A DNA stretch of 64,000 nucleotides from Mytilinidion resinicola (lineage: Eukaryota; Ascomycota; Dothideomycetes; Mytilinidiales; Mytilinidiaceae), in assembly GCF_010093595.1 (NCBI RefSeq), contig NW_022985438.1, positions 919,241-983,240 on the forward strand. The letters run 5' to 3'. The notes beneath the pieces are model-generated. The model was not told where the DNA came from and made no database searches. It was given only the letters and a program-made list of their open reading frames with translations. The position numbers and the translations under genes are program-made. Shown here piece after piece: positions 23,491 to 34,460 of this stretch (position 1 is its first letter; every line of letters starts with the position of its first letter).

Positions 23491-24565
23491 AATTGACGTG
23501 AACTCTGTCTTATTTCGGGGGCCCGAAGGCCAAACTATATACTACGTAGGAAGTGACTGTACGCGTAGGCAGAAGCACTAATTAGAGACAGCAGTAGGCA
23601 CGGTAGGCACGGTAGGCCACCGTACCCCAACCCCTCTCTGTAGAAGTTGTAACTGGCTAGGCATGTAGGCAGCTACTATGCCAGCAACTCCAAGTTATAT
23701 CAGTGTACCCAAACTTACTGTATACGCACAATAGATTTCCTGCTGGATATTCTACTGCGATGCCCACTTGAGATAGCTACTTCGCAGCCCTTCATTCTTC
23801 TCGGACGTCAGTTTCTCAGCATTAATCACATGATCAGAACTTCGAGGTACCTACCTACCTAACCAATCTAGTCATATCAGCCACAGGCACGTGCCCCAAC
23901 TGCCACACCCCAATCCGACGACTTCAAACAGTTCAACCAGCATCGTCCCCGCTACCCCCTCTGCATCCAGTGCAGCCACCAACTCGCCTATACAGTGCAC
24001 CCCTGATCCACGTCAGAGACTTCAGGCGGATTTCCCAGCTACACCCACACGCCCCCTATTCTAAACCACATATCCGATTGCTGAGAACCTTGGAAGACTT
24101 CATCAGACCTCAAGGCCAATGCTTGAAAAAAAAGCAGCCATAAGTATCCTAGCAGACATGAGTATCCTAGCATTGAACAAAAGGACCCGAGGGCAATAGA
24201 ATCCCAGCCAGCCCTAATAATGTAGGGAAATGATCCCAAATCAAGAACCAGCACCCCGCCCCGATCCCCTCAGCCACTAATCCGACCTCAATCCGTGGAC
24301 CCAACAGCCAGGTCCGCCACAACGCCCGGCTTCCAAACCTTCCGCCGGGCACCCATGCCGCCCTCTCCGTGCGGCGGATTCGCTTATGTCCGGGGAGCTT
24401 CCATGCATGAGCGTCTCGTACGACACAAATCACCGCGGCTTTATGCGTTCATGCCCGCTAATCTGATACCGAGGGTGAGTGTCAGCCCTGCGCATATGAT
24501 TACCTCCCGAATAGTCTCAAGGGGGGACGTGAGATCCTAGTTGGTAGATGTCGACGTGTCCGATG

Positions 24566-24649
24566 TTCGAGCTTTTACAGTCGTTGCTCGAGCTTCAACG
24601 GTCTTTGCACCAGCCTTTACGGTCCCCGCTCGAGCTCCCGCGCCCCCTT
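24566..24649. repeat. Four-unit 21-bp tandem repeat
   Basis: Four successive 21-base units, for example CTCGAGCTTCAACGGTCTTTG, can be laid out without gaps. Both strands stay open across it; one reads as heptads of the form ARAxTVx. No conserved flanking gene was found, so coding use is doubtful. Confidence 0.6.
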
Positions 24650-25711
24650 TCCCAGCGTTCCGGTGGAGTCCCGAATCATGGCCCGATGTGCTAAATTGCA
24701 TTCCTACTACTGTACGTATTCGCCATATACCAAACGTGCGGCGGCGAGCAGAAAATGACCACGCAATGAACGATTTCAAGGTTCATCCCCTTGTACAGGT
24801 CTAGTAGCCGGCGATCGCCACCGCGTCCGGTTTCGTTGCATGAATGAATCTCTCAAAAGCAGAGAGCGCGAAATCTGGAGCTCTGACAGACCTGATACGT
24901 ATTCCTCCTATCCACGTACGGCCTTCCGGCCCGTATAGCAGTCCCAACACGCTCGCCCAGCGGGTCGGTAATGCAGGGCATTAAGTGGACCTCGTCATCG
25001 GTTATGCCGGGGTCGGACTGTGAAGCCGGAGATCGTATGACGGATATTGACTGCAATGCTAAAAATGCATCCCGAATACGACGCACTGAACGCACTTCCT
25101 ACTTTCGCTAGTCGTGCGGAACTTGGATTTCCAAATCAAAGCCTGTGTTTCTCAAGCCGTAATTAGAGTACGAGATAGCAGCTACCGAGCTATGGGAAAG
25201 AGGAGAGAAGCGAGGACAGCAAGAAAGAATGTTGATCATAAAGCATATTCTATTCCAGCCCGACCGTGCGCGTGGCATCAGCGGATGGCTGCCCGGGCCC
25301 CATGTCTTAAGATGGATGGGCGAGTAGAGTAAAGATAGTCATCGGCCTATCGTACAAGCATCCCCATAGCACATTTCCCAAGATCGGAACTGTTAGATCA
25401 TCAAAACGATGGAACACCCGGAGCACCACAAGCGACAGCAGTACCACTTCAAACTCAGTCCACCAAACCAAATACACGGTTCCTCGATAGAAACGGTGTA
25501 GTCTTTTAAGGAGAGAATACGAAAAATAGTAGAGAAGGAAAATACAACGGAAGGAAATATAGATAAAAAGTGGGCTGCCATCAAAATAAGAAAGAGTAAT
25601 GTGTAGAGTCAAGGGGTATAGCCCAGCAAACACAAATGCACCACCGGTCTTAGTCTTTCTCAACCAAGCCCGAAATCTTGTGAAGCAAAAAAAAGGGGGG
25701 GATAAAGGAGT

Positions 25712-26768
25712 CTATTCCCTCATGCTGATGTCTTCGCCCCTAGGTTCCCGATCCTCCGTCAAGAGTGCTGCGATCGGGACGTTGTTTCCCCCGGAGCTGC
25801 TTGACCCCCATGTCGAGGCACGAGACAGGCGGCCCTGGATAGGCGTTTGCACGGGCATGGGCAGGACGAACGGCATGCGATCAGGAGCGGAGACGGCGCT
25901 GATATTTTGGAATGGGGAGAAGGTCTTGCAGGGGTCGGTGGCGGACGCGGATGCCGAAGGGTAGGCGAAGGGAGAAGGCTTCAACATGGGATGAGCCACT
26001 ATGCTGCCATCTGGAGAGGCGTCTGGGGTGGGTGGGCGAGCGATGTTCGTGCCTGTGCGCCAAATTTCTTCGAGTTGGGCAGGAGAAACATCAGCACCGT
26101 AGTCGGCAGCGACAGTGGCCCAAAACTGAGCACGGCGGCCTTCATAGATAGCGCGGAGGCGTTCGGTGTCGATGACCTTGTGGTGGTGGATGTCGGCAGT
26201 GTTTATTCGAAGAGCGTTGTGGGGTTCAGGGGAGTGGCGGGGTGTCAAGGGACGGGGCTTAGGGAGGAGAATCTTGTGTTGGTTGCGATTGGGCGAGGTA
26301 TGGAGAGGAGTCGCACGGACTTGAGGGCTATTGCTGGCGTAGTTGACGGGAGAAGTATGACGAGATGACTCCATATAGTCGTCGCGGTCGTTAGGCATGG
26401 AGTGCTGAAGGTGGGGGGATTGACCAGCGGAGTGAGAAGAGGCCGTGGAAGAGACAGAGGCGGTCCGTTTCCGGCGATGGCTTCCGTGAGAGAGCTGGTG
26501 GTAGTGGAGGCGACAGGCCAGTTCGGTTTTCTTGAGATGAGCAGCGATGTGCTTGTAGGGCATCTTCTGCATGCGAGTCTGGAGGAGATAGTTTTCCTTG
26601 GTGCTGTCAGCAATGCTCCTAGGTCAAACTGAAGGCAAAACTCACTTCTTCCTCAGACCAGGACCTGTTGCCGCCAGTGGAGGACATCTTGCGTGCCCGG
26701 AGGCCGGACGAGTGGGGGTCCACTTCGCTTAGAGGAGAGAGCACCTGAGAAGAGTGGTGATGAAGCAT
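25712..26768 (-). CDS. Single-repeat Myb/SANT-domain protein
   Basis: Two minus-strand exons, 26768-26646 and 26596-25712, give 335 residues. The intron is only 49 bases; acceptor CCAAG is chosen because it keeps the Myb frame. The Myb/SANT repeat runs from about residue 36 to 80: SWSEEEENYLLQTRMQKMPY, then KHIAAHLKKTELACRLHYHQL, with the expected spacing of tryptophan and hydrophobic positions. The rest is Ser/Pro/His-rich, with a second conserved-looking helix (IYEGRRAQFWATVAADYGAD) near the middle. Probably a nuclear DNA- or chromatin-binding protein. An internal start at MSSTGGNRSW is possible. It is the first of three Myb-type genes within 8.5 kb. Confidence 0.72.
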
Positions 26769-29116
26769 GTTGCTTAGTTCGTTGTTGTGTTGTAGAGATT
26801 GTGTGTTGAGGTCTGATATTCAAGTCGTGAGGAGTCGTGCCTGACGTTATTGCAAAGTTCGGTATATGTGAAAGAATGGATTAAGCGTGCGGTAGACACA
26901 AGAGTCGTATTGCTCAGCAATGTCGATTAAAGGAATGTAAGGCAGCCCAACCAGTGGGAAGTGAAAGAAAGTATTACAAGGCTGCTAAGAGAAAAAAAGA
27001 CTGAAGCGGAGAGCACAATAGCGGATGAGGCGTCAACAATCGGGGCCTTGGGACGGTGGATATATAGTTAGCACCCTTCGAGCGGCAGGCGGTCTACGCG
27101 GCGAGAGCATGGTGATTGGAGTGGCAGGAGGGCTTGTTGACAGCGTTTTCAAACCCCCTCCTGCAGGCTAAGTTTTGATCGTCGCCATGGTGGAGGAGCG
27201 GCGACTTGGGCCATCTGTTTTGGAAACCCGCGATGCGAGACGCGCCATGCCGCATCGGGCGGGAGCAGCGGCTTGGCGGAGAGGCGGGCACGGGATCTGG
27301 GACAGATCAGAGGCGCGAGTGCATGAAAGTGCGCCCCGCAGCAGTCTTGCTAGAAACGGGTTTCAAAACTCGCAACGAAGGGGGGAAATTCACGGCCTGT
27401 GATTGCTGGAGCAGCGGCGGGCGTGTATCAGGCGGCGATAGCAGAAACAAGGCTTCGGAGCGGTCGACAGCGGGCGCTAACAGTAGGCTCTGGCTCTGCG
27501 CGAAGAGTGGCCAGTACACGGATAGAGTTATCGAGGGCCTTATTTTGCCGCTGGGGTTGTGGGTTAGTTGGAGCTTGTTGTCAGTAAGTGCTTGTGTGGG
27601 AGGCTTGTTGTTGATATTTCGAGGCTTGTATTAGCAGGGAATACCTGAGAGCTGGTACGCAAAGAGACAGCACTCAGCAGCCTCGTCTGCCCACAGCTGG
27701 TGGTACTCTGCGGCGCCTCTTGTCTGATGGCGGCGAGGTGTCGTCGTCGAGGAGCACTTGGTCGAGGCCTCGAAACCTTGGGCACCAGCTGGAACCGCTG
27801 TCAGAGGCGCGAACTGCAAACATGGCTCGGAACAGCGCCGTCCCGGGCTTTGCAGGCTCGTTGGAGGCGGTCGGCGATGTTCTAACACGATGGGGAAGTT
27901 GAAATCCGGCTCAAACACTGAGGCTGACGCTCTGGCACGCCTCATGTGTCAAGCCTAGCGCTTGGACGGTAGAGGCTAGGCTTGGCGGCGGGAAACACCA
28001 CCACCACCGTACAACTGCACGCCTGCCGCACACTGCGAGATCAGAGAACTGATATGCACGTCGGCCGCTGTGCATGCATTTGTATGTACACTGTTGGTGG
28101 ATATGGACCTCGGACTCGGCCGTCGCAGTGATTTGAGGGAGCTCTCCGCGCCGTCTGCAACACTCACTGCTTCTGGGCGCGACGACCGCTGGCTGGGGTA
28201 CGCTAGCGCCACCGCGGAGAAAAGAGCAATGATAATACTGCCAGCTCCTGCGCTGATTCGCCTAGCCGCTGCATTTTCGCGAGCTGGACGGGTGGGAGAG
28301 GTCGCGGCGTAGTGCATGGTATTTGAGAAGCACGAGCACGACCTGGTACGACTCCAACGACGCGGGCAGGCGGGGTACCTCTGCTCACAGCGTCCATATC
28401 GATACTCTCGTTCGTCCGATGGCCATGACGAGTCTGCACAGCTGCAGCACTTGCAGCCTGACGATATCTGTCTGCAGCGGCACCGCTCCGTGGCCAGCCA
28501 ACACTTCGCCGCGATGCACGCAAAGCTGACTGCGACGCCGCACCGCGCTGCTCAAGAGTCTGGAGTGGCCGGCCAGCGCGTCTGCTTCTGCCCTGCTGCA
28601 TCACTTGCATGAACAATGCGGTCCGCGTGACGACGACGTCCACTCCCGCACCAGGGCTCCACCCGCTTTCATCTGCACCCGCCTACCCCGCTTTCTCCCT
28701 CGCTGTACGGATACTTCGCCTACTGCGGGTTCTGGATAGGGCATGAAGTAGCTGTACGCCCTCAAGAGCCCGCCTCGCACCCTCCACACAGCACTAGCCG
28801 GCTGCGAGTCCGCGGCCCCAATGAACCCCAGAGGCCCCCGCTGTCCTCTTCCGCACGCGCTCTACTATTCGTTCGCCTGCCTGCGAACCTAGCTCTCTTG
28901 TATCCATGTACTGGATCAGCGCCTGCACCCGACTGATGATCTGCCTGCTTGAATATCATCATGATCTACTGCCACCACAATACAGGCAGCTTGTCACTCT
29001 GACTGCTTGTGATCCCGTTTGACCTCTTCCCAAGGTCGCAGATGCCCTCGACGTGACAAGTGAAAGCCCACCTACCTCCGCACGCCGCCTGCCGCATAAA
29101 AGACGGCTGATCCGTC
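26769..29116. other. Gene-poor 2.3 kb between Myb genes
   Basis: GC-rich DNA with many overlapping open frames on both strands, none with a domain or splice signals that join into a model. It includes the promoter of the minus-strand Myb gene and the upstream region of the next one. Confidence 0.4.
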
Positions 29117-30088
29117 ATGTCGTGAGTCCCCTCGACCTCACTTGCTGGATGCCCCAACCCGTTTGAACCACTCTCTGCCCCTCCTACCTCGTGAGTGCTG
29201 ACGTGGTACTCTCCGTTTCACAGGTCGTCGCCCGCCGCGAAGCGCAACCTGAAACCCTCGCCCATCGCTCCCACGACTCAGTACATCTCGACCGACTCCT
29301 CTAACGCGCTGCCCGCCGCCAATCCAAGCGTCTCGGCTTTCGGCCCTCCGCTTACGCCCGGGAACTCCAGAAAGCGCAAGTCCTCCATGGGCTCTGACTT
29401 CGAGGCTAAGCCCATAGCGCCGTCCACGGCCGCGGCGTCAAGCGGGTATGGCCTTGCCACCGCGCCCGTCGCAGATCTCGATCCGCCACCGCAGCAGCCC
29501 GTCGTGAAGAAGGGTCGGACAAACACGCCGTGGACGGCAAAAGAGGAGCAGACGTTGAAGCAGATGAGAGATGCGGGAAACACCTGGAGCGACATTGCAA
29601 AGGTAGACAAACATACTCGAGAGACGGACGCACCGCATATTTGCATCGGGAGAGACGTTGGAGACTGGGGTGGCTGACTCGTGTGTGGGTGCCTTAGACA
29701 TTTCCGCACCGAACAGAGGGCAGTGTGAAGAAGCACTGGTACAAGGTACGGGCAAACTTGAAGATTGATGGCACTTGTAGAACTGCGATGCTGACGACGC
29801 CGGCTCCAGGACATGCACTATGCCGAGTTCGGAGAAGACGAGGTGGGTCCCTCCTTCAGCTGAGGCAATTAGCAGTGGCTCGTTGACCAGATATATAGAG
29901 TGCAGCTCTGCTGGCGGCGATCAAGGAGTACGACGCCAACAAGTGGAAAGTCATCGGTACTAAAGTAGGAAAGCCCGCTAAAGTAGGCCGAGCTCGTCCC
30001 TCTGCGTTTGGAAGTCGACGACAGCCAACTGATGGGTGGACAGGCGTGCGAGTCGTATGCAAAAGAGCATTTTGGTGGGAAGCTGTGA
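29117..30088 (+). CDS. Two-repeat Myb/SANT protein, six exons
   Basis: Exons 29117-29121, 29224-29602, 29698-29745, 29810-29842, 29899-29982 and 30044-30088 join in phase to 197 residues. The first coding exon is only ATGTC. After a Ser/Pro-rich N-terminus, a Myb repeat reads TPWTAKEEQTLKQMRDAG, TWSDIAK, TFPHRTEGSVKKHWYK. A second, SANT-like repeat follows (AALLAAIKEYDANKWKVIGT, then KACESYAKEHFGGKL). All five introns fall between codons, except the first. The layout of two repeats with an intron before the second is shared with the gene at 33255, suggesting paralogues. Likely a nuclear DNA-binding protein of unknown targets. Confidence 0.75.
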
Positions 30089-33000
30089 GGTTCAAGAGCA
30101 CAGCCTGCGTGTTTCCGGATTAGCGTCTTGCTTATGATACCAGCTCTCCTTGGTTGTAATGGAGCATTGCATGCAGCATCCGCAGATCGCAGGACCTGTC
30201 GGCAGCCGTCTGTTGCTTGGGATTGTTTGGATACGGTTCTCTCTTGGCGGAGGAGTCGTCGAAGCATATGTGCATTTCCGGTTGGTCTTCGGTCTGGTGC
30301 TTCGGCTGCGTCCCTCGTGTAATCTGCTGGGTCTGGTCCTTCCTTTGAGTCTTTCCGTGGTTCTGGGTCATCAGGTCGAGGAAAATTCCTGCTGGAGAAT
30401 ATCCGCTTGCTTAGTATAGGAAACCGACTGCCGGGGAGTCCGCTCCTTGATGCACTTGGACGGCCCTCCGCGCGCTGGGGCGGGCAGCGGGAGCCATTGG
30501 TCAGGTTAATCAGTCTTTTGTTTCGAATTTGGTCATTCGCTGTCCACCGCTGTTAGAGGGAACAAATGCCTCCCATCGCCAGGATTCGTCGATCGGAGGT
30601 CAGTGGCACCATGTAGCTTGCCTCAGCGTATTACCGTACGCCGCTACTCCACTGCCAACTGGCTGGCCATCTGCTGGTTCCATTCCGCCCGCCGAATCTT
30701 GGTTAGTGATGGTGCAACGGCACGGGAGGGGGCAGTCCATTCGGCTATGCTACCGAGCCGATGTGGTGGAGGTGTGGAGAAGTCGCCGTTGCGCGACGGG
30801 AGTCGGGACGCTGACGAGATGGCAATGAGATTGAGTGATGGTGCGAGGCAGGCAGCGGCCGCTCGCTTGATGCATGCTCCTGAGCCCTGGCGCCGGGACG
30901 AAACACCACGCCTACGAGATACGAGGCCGTGTCGAAACAGGCGTAGGGCCCAATAAGCGAAACGTGCAGAGCATAGGGGAGGTGGCAGGTCGACAGGGAG
31001 TTATCTAACCCGCAGGACTGCTACCGGGCGATATCCAGGCCATTGAAGTCTGTTGCATCAGCCTAAATAGTTAAAGCAAACATGGCGACGACTAGACGCC
31101 GCGACGTCGTCAACACAATGCGAGCCACTCGAGTAGCACAGCTAGAGCCGTGATATGGCATCACGAATGTGTAGGGAGGGCCCCCCCGGGACAGCTACAC
31201 CGGGATACCCTCCAAGGAGCCCTTTAGAGCATGTCTGTGAGGCCTACTGTGTAAGGAGCACCAGGGAACACCCAGGAAGCCCCGATCACGTGCGACGGCT
31301 TCGCGCTGAGGCTGGGGGTGGAGAGTGGTGAACTTGAAGGCTGATGCGCTGCGGAGGGCGGACAGCCTGCGACGCTCGCCTCGTCGCCCATCGCACTGGG
31401 AGGCAGCGTCGCCCGGCGAGTTGAGAGCAGTATGCCGAAAGATCAGGCGGACCGAGTCTCTCGTTGTGGTGAAGTGATGCCGCTGAGAAATGCATCACTG
31501 TCAGGAGTCGTGGCGCACCCTTTTGCCAAGCCTTCCCATCCCGCGCTTCCTCGCCGCCCGGCAGTTCGATCCTAACCTCATGCCTCAACGCGCCCCATTG
31601 ATCACCACTATCACTGCAACACCACAACACCAAAATACATCCAATAGGTCCCAAAATTCGCCGCTGTGCAGTCGCCACTGCAGACTGCCCGCGTTTGTTT
31701 GTGCGTCATTCCGGCCGGCCCCCTGGCCGACGGAAGTCTCCAGCTGTGGCTCGGGCGATCCTCGCACCGTTGCCGGCATAGCGAAGTGCATATAGACATG
31801 GGCCTCGAATATACCAACTGAAACCGCATATGCGGCAGCCGAGCACCTGAAGCCACCGCTAGAGGGCATAATGTGTATGCGTCAGAGGTGTTGCGTGCCT
31901 GGCTAAGTGCTCTCCTTTCATCCTCCCCGTCAGCCCCTATGCCTCATGTGCCCCCGCCGCCCTGTGCTGGCGCTGAAGCCGCGGTAAGTACCTCCCCCGT
32001 CAGCTCCCAGCAACGGCGTCGGCCAGCATGCCGTTCTGTTGGCCTTCTGTGTTTGGCTGTCTCGGCGGCGCGTTGGCTTCTGCTGCGAACTGCTCATCTC
32101 CCTGCCGATATTGATTCTATGCGCATCCTGGTGTGGCGATGGCTGCCGGGATCGGCCATGGCGCTCTCCAACGGCGCTGGAGATCTTCGAGCGGCGTTCT
32201 AGAAATAGGGCTGGCCTGGCTGACGCCGCCGCGGAGGGCCTGCAACGGCCGCAGAGCCGGCCATGGGCCTCCTGGCTCCTCTATGTGTGCTGGCAGACGT
32301 GCGGGCGGAGCCTCTGTGGGCTCGAGCAGTGTTCGGGCGAGTGCTCAATTGGAACCAGCTCAACCTATTCAGTACAGCCCTCAATTTGAGTCGTCAGCCA
32401 CTCAAAACACGACGTCGGGCGCATTGTAACGGGCAAATGACTGCGACTACTGTCCAGATCTAGTGCTGGGTTGGCCCCCCAGTAGTTGATCACTGCATTA
32501 TGCTTGACGTAGAATCCGTCCTGGGCTTGCCCTACTCAGCCAGCTCCCTACCCTTCAGGAACAAAGGCCGTCTCGTGGATGTACCCATTGCCTCTCGTGC
32601 TTGGACGACCGTGTCCGTGTGGCAATTGCACAGGACCGACGCTTTTGATGTCCATGAGCGCGCCCCGAAAGTCAATGCCTCTCCTGCCTTGCGCGACTCT
32701 GGTTATAATGCACTGCGCGCCCGACTCGCCCTCGAGAAAGGTTTTGTTGCTTCGCGCCTATATTTGGCATCCTAACGCTTAACACAACGATAGCACACAC
32801 GCTGGATGGCGCGTCGCCCCAGGCTACTGCTGCTGCAACATTCGTCAATATAGCAAAACACGAACATTCCCAAGCACGTGCGATACGCCGCTGCCGGCCC
32901 TCGCTACCGCGTCTCAAACCACATCCTCTTCTGGCTCGGGTCTCACTGCGGCGGCCTGCCAGAGCAAGCTAGCTCTGGTAGTCTCCATGCATATTCGCAA

Positions 33001-33254
33001 CGCTGGCGGGCTCATATCGAGGCTTCTCCCTCGATTACGTGCAAGAACACCCGGGAGAAGACCAAATTCCATCCTCAAACGTCGACAGTCAACATGTCCT
33101 CCAGTATGGCCTGGGCCCCCAGAACCCCTTCCTGCAGCCACAGCAACAGCATCAAACACTCCAGCACCATGGCGGACACCATCACCTCGTTCAGGTCACA
33201 AGTATCGAGACCCACCCCAGTTTACATCAATCGCACCTCTTGCGCCATCAGCCG
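30089..33254. other. Gene-poor 3 kb before the third Myb gene
   Basis: No supported gene in 30089-33038. A C-run (GGGCCCCCCCGGG-like) lies near 31180. From 33039 onward the frame of the third Myb gene is open and Gln/His-rich, so part of 33039-33254 is probably coding, joined to an upstream exon that I could not identify. Confidence 0.4.
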
Positions 33255-34187
33255 ATGCAGCAGTCATCGCCAACCTCTCCCTACGGATCCCAACATCCCC
33301 ATCTCGACTACGGCCAGGCGCAAACCCGCAAGCGCTCCCGCCCGCACGAGGACCTCCAGCTGGATCTGCAAGGTCTCCAAGAAATTTCCGGAGACGTCCA
33401 GCAGGGCTCCAGCGACGTCCAGGTCGAATTAACCCCCAGTGGCCACCACGCGCAGCCTCAGAGCCTTTCTCTTCACTACCAACCGCAACCGACCGGTTCG
33501 CTCTCTCTGCCGCGCGAACATCATCATCACCTACCCAACACCGGCCGGCCCAACAAGATGCCCCGCTATGGCGAACCGGCTTCCTCTCCCTCGCACCACC
33601 ATGGCCCGCCCAGCGTGGTCGGGCAAGAGGGGATGCCAGCACCGGCGCCGCGCCCGCGAGGTCCCAAATTGAAGTTCACGCCCGAGGACGACGCGCTGCT
33701 CGTCGATCTCAAGGAGAAGAAGAACCTCACCTGGAAGCAAATAGCCGATTTCTTCCCTGGGCGCAGTTCCGGAACGCTGCAAGTTCGATACTGTACGAAG
33801 CTGAAGGCGAAGACGACCGTGTGGACCGATGAAATGGTGAGTGCCGCAGTGAAGAGGCCCGGACGTCGTTGGGATCCGCGACGGCTGGAGTTTGAGACCT
33901 CAAGCGAACGCCGCCCTGCCTACCCTTATATCTTGGTGACGGACTGGGCTAACCCCATCTGGTGATAGGTCCAGAAGCTGCGCACCGCCATGCAGGAGTA
34001 CGAGAACGACCGGTGGCGCATCATCTCGTCCAAGGTGGGCAGCGGATTCTCGGCGGCGGCGTGCAAAGACAAGTCCATGGAGTTAGACGCCGAGGCCGAG
34101 GAGGCAGAAGGGGAGGGGGACGAAGGCCCCTACACGCAGTCGCAGATGGCTGGCAGTTCGAGCGACCCGGCTGCACCTTTCCAATGA
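33255..34187 (+). CDS. Two-repeat Myb/SANT protein (5' end uncertain)
   Basis: Exons 33255-33836 and 33969-34187 (ATG|GTC, phase 0) give 266 residues from the first in-frame ATG. A Gln/His/Pro-rich N-terminus leads to a Myb repeat: KFTPEDDALLVDLKEKKN, TWKQIADFFPGRSSGTLQVRY. A second SANT-like repeat follows the intron (KLRTAMQEYENDRWRIISSK). The tail is acidic (EAEEAEGEGDEG). The frame is open to 33039 and already looks coding there (LQYGLGPQNPF, then QPQQQHQTLQHHGGHH), but no ATG opens it, so the real start is likely in a spliced upstream exon. An ATG at 33094 is in a different frame. Likely a nuclear DNA-binding protein and a paralogue of the 29117 gene. Confidence 0.7.
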
Positions 34188-34388
34188 CTATCTGACCAAT
34201 TCGAGGACCTGCATACATAGTAATCTATGGGTCGCGGCGGTTGTTTACGGGGGCTTCTTAGTATTGCGGAGGAGTAGGAAGCGTGGTGTGCTGGTCATAC
34301 TGCCTAATTCGTGGAATATTCGACATCTACCGGAGCCACATTTAATCAACATTATTCGCCATTTACGAATGCCTACGAATAACCTGGC

Positions 34389-34460
34389 TGGGGTGTGGGG
34401 GGTGTTTAGGGGGGTTTGGGAGGGTTAGCATTTGCAGGTCTGGGGGCAATGGGGCAATTG
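34389..34460 (+). other. G-rich tract, possible G-quadruplex
   Basis: Runs of G (GGGG, GGGGGG, GGGGGG, GGG, GGG and later GGGGG, GGGG) separated by short T-containing loops lie about 200 bases downstream of the third Myb gene. The plus strand could fold as a G-quadruplex. It is not a telomere repeat array. Confidence 0.5.

Larger units (their letters stand above)
22982..25711. other. Gene-poor 2.7 kb with degenerate repeats
   Basis: AT-rich sequence with a RIP-like repeat copy (23307-23490), a short direct repeat (TAGGCACGG twice near 23597-23616) and a 21-bp tandem array (24566-24649). No frame has a recognisable domain. Confidence 0.45.

Noticed and set aside
34389..34460. Telomere-like repeat
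   Set aside because: G-runs are irregular and there is no TTAGGG array.
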